From Diatrype stigma (taxonomy: Eukaryota; Ascomycota; Sordariomycetes; Xylariales; Diatrypaceae), in the NCBI GenBank assembly GCA_022225965.2, contig JAKJXP020000009.1, positions 558,001 to 622,000 of the forward strand: DNA of 64,000 nucleotides, given 5' to 3'. Below are positions 34,133-45,188 of the stretch, one piece after another (position 1 is the first letter of the stretch; every line of letters begins with the position of its first letter). The notes beneath the pieces were generated by a model. That model was not told where the DNA came from. It saw nothing but the letters and a program-made list of their open reading frames with translations, and did not search any database. Made by a program: the position numbers and the translations under genes.

Positions 34133-35596
34133 TCAGCTCAGCAGCGGTGCCCTCTCACCAAGTCTACCGCGCCTGCGCTGTCTCTTCCGTTCCAGAGCAT
34201 CCGCGATCACGTAAGCCCAGTGACACAGCAACCCGGCGATGAAGCCCACGGCGTCGTTCTTGAACGCCAGGATGCCCGCCGTGGTCATGAGCATGACGGT
34301 CCACCTCCGAGCCCTCTCCTCATCTGACACATCCCTGTGGCGTTTGGGGGCGCCACCACCTGACCCCCCCTCCACGGACGCCTCCCACAGATCGCTAGCG
34401 CCGTGATTGAGGCTCTGCCCGACGCGGGCGAGCTCGAGGCCAGCAGCGACGACCATGACGCCGAGCAGGGCGCGGGGGAAAGCGCGCAGCAGGGCGAGCA
34501 GGGCGGGCTCGCCGAAGCACAGGCCGACGGCGATCTTGAGCAGGCCCAGCAGCACGATGCTGGCGCCGCTGCGGGCGCCGAAGCGGTACTGGGCGGCGAG
34601 CCCGCCGGCGCCGTGGCACACGGGCATGGCGCCAAACCAGCAGCCGAGCAGGTTCATGGCGGCGACGCTGAGGCCGAGCTGCGTCACCGTGGGGGCCGGC
34701 CGCACGCCCGGCAGCAGGTCCGACGCCAGCGCGCTCGCCGCGATGACCGAGTTCAGCGTCGTCAGCGGCAGCTGCGCCGCGCCCATGCCGACCGCGTCGC
34801 GGGTCCAGGCCGGCAGGAGGAAGTAGGGGCGCCAGAAGCCGAAGGCGGGGAGACGATCATGGTGGTCGTCGTTGCCAGCGCGGCCGACGGCCAGGGCGAC
34901 GACGGCCAGGACGAGGCCGGCGAGGAAGACGAGCAGCGCGTAGGGGAAGCGCGGCAGCTTCTGGGTGGCGACGAGGGCGACGAAGGCGGCGAGGGCCCAG
35001 ACGCGGTTGTCGAAGGGGTTGCCCAGGACCCAGGGCAGGGGCTGCAGGAGCGAGGCGCCCGCCGAGATGACGAGCGACAGGCCCGCGCCGAACTGGATCC
35101 CCTTGACCACCGGCACCGGGATCACCCGCGTCACCCAGTGCAGCAGGCCGGTGGCGCTAAGGATTAGCACCACGACGGCGACCACGCTGCCGGCCGCGAC
35201 GGTCTCGCGCTGCGAGGTGTGCGACGCGATGGCGGCTGCGGCGATGGCCTGGTACGTTGATCCATCAGTCTCTTTCGGCAACTCGGAGAGTTTCGGATCA
35301 TTGTGAATATATATATATATATAAGGAACAGCGTGTTTATGTATTCATCAACTAATTACCTTCATCGGCTGCACAGGAAGCGGGATCCCAAATACCACGC
35401 CGGTGGCCAGGTTGTAGAAGCCGGAGAATACCAGGGTGGTGGAGAGCGAGATGGAGCCATTCACGGCCAGCGTGATCATGAGGGGCAGGAGGGTGCCCAG
35501 GTCTCCAAATGCGCCCGATATCTCGGCGAGGGCCGAGTGCCGGAGAGTGTCGACATTGTTTCGGTGGAATCGCTTGATGTTTCTAAGGAAGGTCAT
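34133..35596 (-). CDS. Mot1-type molybdate transporter (SulP-related membrane protein)
   Basis: Two exons, 35596..35360 and 35248..34133, giving 450 aa. The start is MTFLRNIKRFHRNNVDTL. Two hallmark blocks of the MOT1 family are visible: AEISGAFGDLGTLLPLMITL in exon 1, and IPLPVQPMK spliced directly to AIAAAAIASH, rebuilding the conserved PVQPMKAIAA. The rest is a run of hydrophobic helices (for example AAGSVVAVVVLILSATGLLH, YALLVFLAGLVLAVVALAVG, ASIVLLGLLKIAVGLC), about 10-12 in total. The tail is Arg-rich and ends ERAPLLS. Proteins of this family move molybdate across the plasma or vacuolar/endomembrane for Mo-cofactor enzymes such as nitrate reductase. The intron (111 nt) contains a TA repeat at about 35308-35322. 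A MITE ends 118 bp upstream of the start codon. Confidence 0.93.
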
Positions 35597-35713
35597 GTTT
35601 ATCTACGAGATGAGTTTGGCTCACATATGCTGCTGCATCGAAGCATATGCGAAAGGATTCACACTTGGATTGAGCGATCGAAGGCTCCGTTGTGCCGTTG
35701 ACAGTTGTAGGTA

Positions 35714-36058
35714 CAGTAAAACCTCGCCATAGCGATATTGAAAAAACACAGACCTGGTATCGTTAAATCAAGATATCGTTATGGAATAGTGGGTATTTCT
35801 TTTGGTTATACCCAAATAGGACAAGATTTCCTTATATCCCCCATATACTTAGCCCAAATTTGGCTAATATTTTGGTTCGATATGCGTATAGTACACCTTG
35901 ATATAACGATACTGGTGGGTAATCTGACAGATATCGTATCGTTTACCCGAATAGCGAGAGATATCGTTGTATATATGGAAAAACAAAGGAAACACGGGGT
36001 TCATATCGTTATATCAAGATATCGTTATGGGATCGATCGCAATGGAGAGGTTTTACTG
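35714..36058. mobile_element. MITE with pogo/Tigger-like terminal inverted repeats, TA target duplication
   Basis: 345 bp, no coding capacity. The left end CAGTAAAACCTCGCCAT and the right end, as its reverse complement CAGTAAAACCTCTCCAT, are near-perfect inverted repeats of about 24 bp, flanked on both sides by TA (35712-35713 and 36059-36060). Subterminal copies of a 'tatcgttatatcaagatatc'-like unit occur near both ends (about 35758-35782 and 36003-36028) in inverted or palindromic form. TIR sequence and TA duplication fit the Tc1/mariner superfamily (pogo/Tigger-type); the family assignment is from the CAGTAAAACCTC end alone. It lies in the promoter of the molybdate transporter. Confidence 0.88.
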
Positions 36059-37588
36059 TAGATTGTGTCAAGCGTCCAGTCCAACCCAGTTGTTTCGTCG
36101 GTCTGGCCCACAAGGCGGAGCGTCCCGCCGCGGGGGTTGAGCAAAGTGCGACGACGACCACCTGCACCTGCACCTGCACCTGCACCTGCAGTTGTCTGTC
36201 GGTTCATTATTGGTGTCAGGTATTGGTAGTTATTGGAAATGGCATTTGTATTACATTACATATACATGTGCAGTCCGATATACAACTGTGTAATGACTTT
36301 AGGTATATTGTAGAGTAAATAGGGGTCATCTGGTGTGTATGTAATAATACGATACGCACCTACGCATCGCATCGCATGCACTGTCTGGGCCCTGAACATA
36401 TGTCGGGTATGTATGCGCCCCTTGTGATTCGCCATAGTTAGGTACGTATTGACTGCTATATGATGGTTCAATTCTAGTATAGCATTCACCACAGAGCCTC
36501 ATGTCATGCCTAGAACATCGCGTTTCTTGTGCAACATGAGCCGTGTAAGTATCATTATTGCTTAGACGTTAGACAATGGAGTGTCTGGCCAAAATCAGCT
36601 TATGGGCTTGCTTATCTAGCCTTCGAAGTAGCCAAAGCGAGGTCACCAGACTATCAATTAGACCTCCTTCATCTGATACCTACCAATCTACATAGCATAT
36701 GTATTACTGCCATTATCAGTCACTGCAAGCCCTCTTGGCGCTAAGTGCCAGTCAACTTGGACATGTAGCACTACGTCTATATATCTGACGTGAGTTGGAG
36801 TTGAAGTCGGACAGGTACTTAGCCGAGGCCCGGAGGCTGGGACAGATTAGACGGAGGGGTCATCCTTGGTCCTTGGGTTTGATGCTAAGGTCACCCACCT
36901 ACTTAGTCCTACTACTTCGTGCATAACTCGCTTATCGACCTATGTATCGACCTACCTATCGTAGAAGGGAGATCACCCAATCGGCTGCTTCTCTTGCCTG
37001 CTGACGAAAACGCGATAAACGCCGATGGAATCAGTAACTGAACATACCTTAGTTCATACTCGACCAGGTTAACAGGCAGTTTGCAGTTACCGGGCACGAC
37101 CAGCCTGCCAACCCGCTCCACGGCGAGCTGCTAGGACTAATAGGATACAGCCAGTACCTAAGCGACTGGGGCTAAGTCGTGAAAATGATCGAAGATTTCC
37201 TCAGTCGGTAGAACGCCCCGATCTTTAGCGCACGGGAACTCCACCGTCCGAAGCAACCTGTTCTGGGCCTTTTGTATTATGATGTTATGATGTTAAGTAC
37301 GAGCACAAGTATATATATACATATGATGTATCCGCGGATAGGTTTTTCCTTGTGTCCCTCGAAACGTCTTTTGGCTTCTTTGTCTATATAAATGCCTAGG
37401 TAGTTAGTTAGTTTTACTACAATCCTGTAAGCTCCTTGCCCTCGATACTACCTTTTGAAACGCCCCTCCGTGGCTCCTGAGTTAGCGCTGTTGTGAATGA
37501 AAGACATTCCCGGATCAAAATCTGCTTCGTCCGTATCTTGGAATATTCGCCTCGGATGTTATAGAGGTAAAAGAAACCAGTAATCGAC
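36059..37588. other. Intergenic between MITE and P450
   Basis: About 1.5 kb. Contains a hexanucleotide 'acctgc' tandem run of five units at about 36160-36190 and otherwise unremarkable sequence. The P450 promoter must lie at its right end. No gene was recognised. Confidence 0.45.
36159..36190. repeat. Hexanucleotide microsatellite (acctgc)n
   Basis: Five tandem copies of a 6-bp unit directly right of the MITE. Simple repeat. Confidence 0.9.
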
Positions 37589-39874
37589 ATGCTTTCTTCG
37601 ATACTGCTGCTCTTCGGGGCAGCTATCGCATACGGCATATACTCGCTAGTCTCGGGGCTGAGGAAGAACATCGCCGCGGCAAAGCGGACAGGCTTGCCCT
37701 ACTATGTCATTCGTAAGCCGCGCCTCTAATCTTTTGATGCTGTGTTGAGACCTTCAAGACCTGACCGTATGCGCCGCAGCTCTGAGCCCGTTCAGCCTCC
37801 CTGCGAGGCTCTTGGGTCCCAAATGGGTTGCTGTCTTCAAACTGCTCCCGCGGAAATACTGGGAGGATGTTGAGCCGTAAGTGTTTCAGGACTCCCGTCT
37901 CACAAACCTGCTACTGTCAGCTCGTTGACCACGCGAGCAAGCAAAACAGCGTGTTGCAGAGAGATTGGCAATACCAGCAGAACCACAAGCCGTTCTCGAA
38001 GATCGGCGAAGCGTTCATCCTCGTCTCCCCCAAGAAGATGATTATGCACACAGACAATGCGGAGGCCATCCACCAGATGACGTCCAAGCGCGAGGCGTTC
38101 CCGAAGCCCACGGGTGCGTATAGCATCCTGTCGCAGTACGGCGAGAACGTACTGACGACCGAGGGCGCGGTCTGGCGCATGCACCGCAAGATCACGTCAT
38201 CCTCGTTCAACGAGAGGAACGCCGCGCTGGTGTTCAAGGAGTCGATTTACCAGACCCAGGGGCTCATCAACCAATGGCTGGGCCCGGACGGCCTGGGAAA
38301 CAAGACGATAAACTCGCTAGAGCACGACACGATGTCTCTCATGCTCAACATCATCGGCTACGTGGGCTTTGGTCTCAGGTTGCTCTGGCCCGGGCAGACT
38401 TTGCCGCCCGGCACTGACGCAAAACTGGCGAAATATGCGTCGCTAGATGCTCCGGAGGGGCACACGATGAGCTTTGTCGACTCCCTGGCCAGCACTCTAG
38501 ATCATCTTCTTATACTGTTGCTCCTTCCAAAGTGGTTGCTCAGTAAGCCTTCCACCCCCTTTCTTTCACACCACGTCTTCCTAAGGACCGTATGCTGATG
38601 ATGGCCGCAGACATACTTCCTTTCCAGTATGCGAAGAAGGCGGTAGAATCGGAGAACAATTATCTCAAATATATGTACGAGTTCTTGCAGGACAAGGTCG
38701 AGGACATACGCTCGGGCAATGCCGAGGAGGGCATGGATATTATGGGCCAGCTGGTCCGGACGAGCTACGGGGAAAAACCGGCGAACGGGTCCTCCAAGAA
38801 AGAGTCCCTCGCGCTCTCGGACAAGGAGATTATCGGCAATGCATTCAGTGAGTGGCTTCCCCGTGTCAATTCGTGTTATGTGCAGCCCCTTCATATCTAA
38901 CCACCACCACCACCACCCATCCAGTCATGATCGTCGCGGGCCACGAGACCACCGCGAACATCATCCACTTCGCGCTCGTGCAGCTGGCCATCAACCCGGC
39001 CTCGCAGCGCCGTCTGCAGCGGGACCTCGACGCGATCTTCGACGGCGCGAGCCAGGAGCAGGCGCCGCCGCCGGAGGCGTGGGACTACGAGGTCACGCAC
39101 GCGCTGCAGGCGTCGATGGTGGGGGCGTGCATCAACGAGACGCTGCGGCTGATGCCGCCCGTGGTCGGCATCCCCAAGGAGGTGTCGCACGGCCAGGACC
39201 AGGTGCTGGTCATCGACGGCGAGAAGCACCTGCTGCCGCGCGCCATGCAGGTCGAGCTGACCATCACCGCGGCCCAGCGCAACCCCCGGTACTGGCCGGT
39301 GCGGCCGAGCCGCGTCACGCCCGCGAACGACGACGCGGACGATTTCGTGCCGGAGCGCTGGTTCCTGCAGACTCAGACTGGCGCTGCTGCTGCTGCTAAC
39401 AATAGCAATGGTAACGGCAACGGCAACAGCAACAAAGAGGCCGTCGTCGAGGGCGCCGACACAGAGGATTTCGGCGGCTTCGCGGGACCCGACACGAGCG
39501 CGCAGCTGTACCGGCCGCCGCGGGGCGCGTTCATCCCGTTCTCGGACGGGGCGCGGTCGTGCCTGGGGCGGCGGATCGCGCAGGTGGAGCTGCTGGCGTC
39601 GCTGTCGGTGATCTTCCGGCAGTACAGCGTCGAGCTGGCGGTGGACGACTCTGGCGGCTCCGACGCTGTGGGCGACGAGGAGGTCGCGGCCATGGACAGG
39701 GCCGAGAAGGCGGCGCTGTACCGCAAGGCGCAGGACCGGGCGCGCGCGACGCTCGCGCAGGCGTCGAGCCGGCTGACGCTCAAGCTGCACGGGGGCATGT
39801 CCGTCCCTGTGCGGCTGGTGAGGAGGGGGGAGGAGAGGTTTGCGGATTGGGTTGATGCGGAAGAGGATGATTGA
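37589..39874 (+). CDS. Cytochrome P450 monooxygenase
   Basis: Five exons: 37589..37712, 37780..about 37868, 37921..38542, 38611..38847 and 38925..39874, about 673 aa. The N-terminal anchor is SSILLLFGAAIAYGIYSLV. The C-helix region is EGAVWRMHRKITSSSF (WxxxR); the I-helix AGHETTANI (oxygen-activating T) is at about 39, 38940-38965. The K-helix ExxR is in NETLRLMPPV, then FVPERWF, then the heme loop FSDGARSCLGRRIA with the Cys thiolate ligand. It is an ER-bound, NADPH-reductase-dependent oxygenase; substrate unknown and no biosynthetic core gene is nearby. Between PERW and the heme loop lies an unusual insert of about 60 residues rich in Ala, Asn and Gly. The exon 2/3 junction is unclear: the canonical GTAAGT donor at 37876 breaks the frame, while GTTGAG after 37868 keeps it. 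Confidence 0.92.
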
Positions 39875-40949
39875 TGGACTGGCTGATGTCTGAAATCGAC
39901 CAACCGACCGACCGCCGTACAAGGCCGCTTTGAGCTAAAAAGCCTGGATAGGTGGGTGTGATGCGTGACTTATTATAATGTTATGACTGTGATGATAGTA
40001 GGATGATAGGTTACTGGAGTGGTGCTTGGATAGATGCGCTTGACTGCGATCTCTCCTCATAAATATGTATGTATTACCTACGTATATTACACCTCCATAT
40101 CATTTATATATACTGCAATCCCATTTGAAAATGCTGCGGCGGTGGGTGTCAGTTGACTTACATCCGGCTCTCGCTCATCTTGAGATACAGGAAGCCCCAG
40201 ATTGAGATCAAGATAGGTGAGTAGATATTCTACGCCTGATCATACATAGTGCTGAAGCTTGATATTCGAGTGACAGATTATAACTAGAAACTTACCATAG
40301 CATTTTTCCTCCGTATCTCACCAGATGGCCGTGTTGCCTTTGCGGTTCGCCAACGTCATCTTCACCTGGGGTTCGACCAGGGGCATGGGTGTTGAGCTCT
40401 ACTGTTCTTACACCCTCCGAGAGACGAATCAGGAATAGGGAGGCATTTCGTAGAGTTGTTGTAACCACAATGGGTATGCATAGGCTGATAAGTGGACGAA
40501 AGCTGTACGTGTCTGCTTACCCTGGTGCCTCGGGTGGAAACTACGCCTTGCATATTCTTATGGAAACCACAGGCCTTCAGGTAAATAGGCCGACTTCGTC
40601 AGGCCAAAGGACTTTTTCCACCAGTGTATAAAGCTTCGGTCGATACATTGTATGCAAAAGGGGACAATGACAATGATTTTTCGTGATGACTGATCCAAGT
40701 TTATGGAATAGTCTAATATGGAATAGCGGTATCTCACTACGTCCCACAGGCCCCAACATAGGGGTATACTCAAGACATCATGTAGGCGTGTATCAACAGT
40801 ACCCCCTTATTCGGCTTACTCCAGAATTCAGTGCGGTTCATAGCCATGTCTTTCGCTCTGGATTGTGCGTGTCATAGAAGCACTTACGAGGTGGTAACAA
40901 CAAGGTATAGTACAAGACGCTTCCGCGGCAGGTGATACGAGCCTTACGG
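39875..40949. other. Intergenic, nothing recognised
   Basis: About 1.1 kb between the P450 and the dioxygenase-like relic. Short open frames on both strands have no recognisable content. Part of it may be decayed sequence belonging to the relic to the right. Confidence 0.4.
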
Positions 40950-42281
40950 GTCGACCACTCTCGGTCAAGTCGGATCAAGAACGTCAGGCAGCCAAAACAC
41001 CGGCGGACGACTTGCGGGAGCAAATTGACACAATCTGACGAGAAGACAATGATCGCAGTCAAGTTGTTTTCTACCAAAACCACAAGGTTTCAGCCGCAGC
41101 AGAAAGCAATGATATTTATGAACGTATCGCCAACGATGACCTAGTAATTGGCGATGGGAAAAAATTATGTTTTGTCCAAAAGTTGTTCCAGCAGCTGCCT
41201 GGTACGGCCACGACGGAGAAAGTCACAGATGCCATCAGGAAATGGTCGGCTCTCCCACCACTCCCACAAGCGGACAAGACACGACACGCTGTAAACGAGC
41301 TAATCCGTCGTGATAACCACCCGGAACTCGATATAGAAAAGGTTAGAACTCTAGAAGAGCTGGAGCAGAGAACGACGTGTGCCCAACAGGGCCACTCTGA
41401 TCCGGACGGTGTTCACTTGACAGAGGATACCGTCTTGGGCCTCAGCAGCTCGTGGTGTAGATTCCGGAATCGGCCTGACTTTGCTCGACAGGTTCTGCCA
41501 CGCTTCCAGGAAGGTGTCTTGGACGTCTCATCCAAAGTTGTCCGCTGCTTGCTTCGAAGCATCGCCCCAAAGGAATATGAAGATGCCTAGAATTTTTCAG
41601 ACTCCAGAGCCCTATGAGAAGACAGCGAGATGGCCGTCTCACATTCCCAACTGGGCAGCATTACCTGTTCTCGGGATCAACACAGTCACAGAGCGACACA
41701 GTGATATGACAGACGTCAAATAAGGATTCTCAGGTTGGGTCCCATTAGGCGACCATGAAGGTGAATGCTAGAATGGCTATTTGACGTCAATTCTGATCAA
41801 GAATAGGGGGCGACTCATATTTCCTACAGCTAGGCATGAGACCCGCCTACCAGCCTGGTAGTTGCATTATCTTCCGCGGAGCTGAACTTGAGCATTTTGT
41901 GCAAGATGGCAAAGGATACAGGATCTTCGTCCTAGCCAGTAACCACCAGCCTATACGCAACTAGTCTTATAGACGGCTCAGCAAGCGTGCCGCCTGCCCT
42001 GTGGACCCGTGGTTCCGGGGAGAGAGGACCGAAGAGACCACAGTCCACCCAGAACCAGATGAAGAAGAGGAGAATGATTATGACCCTTGCTTTTAGGAAA
42101 TTATTAAGATCCTGGAGGAGGACCTTGGACGGATTCAGATACCCATGGTGCTGGGACTTGGGATCCTACTAGGAACATCGTGCCGAGTTCATCATCGGGT
42201 GCCACGACCACAGAAACCAAGAGTAAAAAGCGTAGCTTAGGACCGGCGTCTTCTGACAGTTCGAAGAAAGCGAGGTTAGAC
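40950..42281 (+). pseudogene. Relic of a 2-oxoglutarate/Fe(II) dioxygenase-like gene (possibly Tet/JBP-like)
   Basis: Coherent protein-like stretches occur in three frames, separated by stops and frame changes. Frame 1 (about 40950-41590, with one TGA at about 41035) has a charged helical region (QLPGTATTEKVTDAIRKWS). Frame 2 (41580-41770) reads IPNWAALPVLGINTVTERHSD with the metal-binding HxD at about 41693-41701; after a TAA it goes on GFSGWVPLGDHEGE. Frame 3 (41828-41965) reads LGMRPAYQPGSCIIFRGAEL, then EHFV with the distal His, and YRIFVLASNH. HxD, a 'PG..ifrg..leH' strand and a following Arg are the double-stranded beta-helix signature of this superfamily. A basic Ser/Lys-rich tail ends at a TAG at 42279..42281. 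Fungal Tet/JBP enzymes have that 'IN...H.D' pattern, but the assignment is tentative. A multi-intron live gene is not excluded. Confidence 0.55.
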
Positions 42282-43803
42282 TAGACTTACTTGGACTAGA
42301 CTTGCTTTAAGCATGCCATCATGGCCGGCTTGTTGAACTCGGGACGATGACGAGGGCTATAGGACGAACTCGGAAAGATCCCCAACCTTTTGAATAGAGC
42401 CTTCAGAGTTCGGCAGCCCTTGATAGGCGGTGAGCCTTTATATTCAACTCAAGCTCACACTTAATCCCGCATCGGTGCAAAGCATGGGCTTGAGGTACTT
42501 GATGGGGTACTATAAGCCAGAATAGTGACAACACTGCGCGGAGTTACATTAACGGGCTTGGACTAGTGAAAGACAACGGCCACGGCCACGGCCACGAGGT
42601 AAACTGCCCGACTGCTTGGCTAGCTTGGCTGGCGAGGAGAGAACTGGGAGAACTGCTGGTCACAGCTACCCACACAACACGTCACAACCTTGAAAGTCCT
42701 TCGTGGTTGACAGGTTGATTGGCGGCTGTGCGGGTCCAAGTTGCTGGACTTCAATGTTGGAGTTTAAAATTTTTACAAAATGCAAGTCCGATTGGATTGA
42801 TTGCTGCCAGTGGGCTCTGATGTGTCTCGTACCTGCCTTTCAGCCTCCTACTAGCAGCTAGACTATACATAATACATAATAGTCGTGCCTGCCCCTAGGA
42901 ACGAACACATAAACACACGAACACCTGACGCGTACGAAGTGAAGGCTCAAGGCCTGAGTTACCAATCTGCCAATATTGAATGTCCCCACCAAAACCCAAA
43001 CCCCCAAACCCCCAAACCCAAAGAACCCGACAGCCCTAACCAAAGCATGAGGTGGGGCGCGGTGTGGTGTGTACAACATCAATTGCAGCATTCAATGTGT
43101 TGCCTCTCACCAATGACCTCACAGGCTCTCCAAAGTTTTTATGGACACTCCAATGTCATCATCCCGGCATTAGATCGAAGCAGCCCGGCAGCCCAGCAGC
43201 CCTGGCTATCACCTACAGCATTAAAGTTAGGTAGGTACGGAGGATTGGGGCGTGTTCCAGCGCATACATACATGTATTATCTATGGACCTACTCTAGCAT
43301 CACAGCATGCAGGACCAGGTGGATTGCCTGGTTGATTGCTTACCTTAGGTAGCTACATACATACGTAGGCCACTTCCAGGGCAATCACTCGCATTTGGAG
43401 GCATTTGTTTCTCACGTCCCTCCCGTTCCCGATTAGAGTGATTATCGTTTCTTCATCAAAATAAACAACCCGACGTATCCCCTGCCTACCCACCGTGCCG
43501 CTGCCACCATAGCCGCCAGGTACCTTAACTCCCCAGAGTGTCCCTGTTCTCTACCTTCTTGTAGCCTAGCTTCAGCACTTTACTTATTATCGCGAAGCAC
43601 GGCCCCTTCGCAATCACAACATAACATCATCATACACAGTTACCACAACCTTACGTTACCTGACTCTACCTAGTCCGCTACGGACCCAGCACTCGTGAAC
43701 TATTCTAAGCTGTTGCATCGCAGTCGCATTATCAACGCGACCGTACCGATACCCATATTATCACCTCCTTCACGCACTTTGCATCTCGACGCCCAAACTC
43801 ACC
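42282..43803. other. Intergenic, promoter of the membrane-protein gene
   Basis: About 1.5 kb. Contains a C/A-rich 'cccaaacccccaaaccc' stretch at about 42995-43020 and, from about 43480, the CT-rich sequence typical of a fungal 5' UTR before the ATG at 43804. An open frame at 42885..43352 has no recognisable content. Confidence 0.45.
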
Positions 43804-45188
43804 ATGTCCGTCAACAGCTGGTTAACGCGCCAGCGGAAGAGTGACCTGACCGAACTCGCGCAACACACCGGTCTTAAGAAGTAAGTGCGCATGTTTCTAG
43901 GATAGTCGCTTTTATTATCAAATGAATATGCTTCTGCTTTTTTTCTTCTTCGTGTGCTTGGAAAATGTGGCGTCGCTCTCTCGGCTCATTGTATACCTCC
44001 CCGGCATGGCACACGCGCCCGTCCCGAGGTGGAGGTGCCGGGAGGGAGAGATCACCATGTGAAGAAGGAAAGACACGCGCTACATCCCGAGATATGAGAC
44101 AACACATGCCGATACAGGACGGAACGCACGTGGCTAACATTGGCTTTGTGACAAAAATAGCTTCGAGACATTCAAGAAAACAGAACTCGAAGCTGCCCTA
44201 GATGAACTCCTGGCCGAGCGTTCGTCGCAGTTTTCGTCGGACCCCAAGGTCGCGCCTTACTACAACAGCCGCGCCAAAGCTTCCGGTTCGCCGGTCAAGA
44301 GAGATCTCGATGCCCTTCCGGAGAAGCTGAAGTACCCGAGACGTCGCGCTACCAAGGTTGTCGAGGATGTTGCGAGCCAAGAGTAAGTCCAGCCCAGACC
44401 AGACTACTGGGGTCTTGCGACCATCAACACACCCGATTTGGACGCGTCTGCTAACAATCCTCGCTAGCTCTGAGGAGGACGATAGCAATGGCGCCTCATC
44501 CGCCCTCGTGCAGACGCCTGGTCGCGCCCTGTCCCTTGCGAGCCGCATCCCTCTGCCTGCCACGCCTGCCGACGTCGCTAACGCCGTCGATCGCTCCGCG
44601 GTAGCAGTGAGGACACGCGTCGTATCGCTATACAAAGAATCCGGCTTCACCGAGGCCACCAACGCGACGCGTGAGAGCCTCTCCACCGTCACCTCGGTCC
44701 TCTTCGCCATCAACGCCTTCGAGCTGTACTTTCTGCGCCCTGAGGTCTTGGCTGACCGCTATGCCTTCACCATCCCCGCCATCTCGTTCCTCCATACCCA
44801 TGACTACCCGGTCTTTGTCCCGGACGTGTTCCTGCTTCTCACCACGTCTTTCTGGTCGCCCGCGCTGCTCTGGGCTTTCACCAGCGTCGTCCTCCCCAGT
44901 CTTGCCGGCTATTTCATCAACCTGACTGCCGGTTCCGCCCAGCAGAGCCGCGCGACGCGTCGCAATGCCCCCTCTCTGGAGCACACCGTTGATCCGCTGA
45001 CTTTCAGTATCGTGAAGGCCATCATCTCGTTTGTGGTCTATGGCCAGGGCGTCACGTTCGGCGGCTGGTTCAACCCGCAATCCATCGAGCGCATTAATGG
45101 AGCCGTCTACGGGGGCTACAAGGGCGTTCTGGTGGGTGCCGCAATCACCGGCGTCTTCAGCGTCTATGATGCGATCCTCAAGAAGTAA
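43804..45188 (+). CDS. Conserved ascomycete membrane protein of unknown function
   Basis: Three exons, 43804..43880, 44161..44382 and 44468..45188, giving 339 aa with all phases consistent. The N-terminus (MSVNSWLTRQRKSDLTELAQ, then NFETFKKTELEAALDELLAE across intron 1) is a short helix-turn-helix region reminiscent of SAP/HeH domains. A Ser/acidic linker and VQTPGRALSLASRIPLP follow. The C-terminal half is hydrophobic with about four membrane segments (VTSVLFAINAFELYF; FVPDVFLLLTTSFWSPALLW; FTSVVLPSLAGYFINL; IVKAIISFVVYGQG), ending GVLVGAAITGVFSVYDAILKK. From memory this layout is widely conserved in Pezizomycotina as an unnamed protein. A nuclear-envelope role, suggested by HeH-plus-TM layout, is speculation. 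Introns have GTAAGT donors. Confidence 0.88.

Noticed and set aside
34403..35167. 254-codon plus-strand frame opposite the molybdate transporter
   Set aside because: GC-rich shadow of the transporter exon: low-complexity Ala/Gly/Glu composition and no domain, while the minus strand shows clear family motifs.
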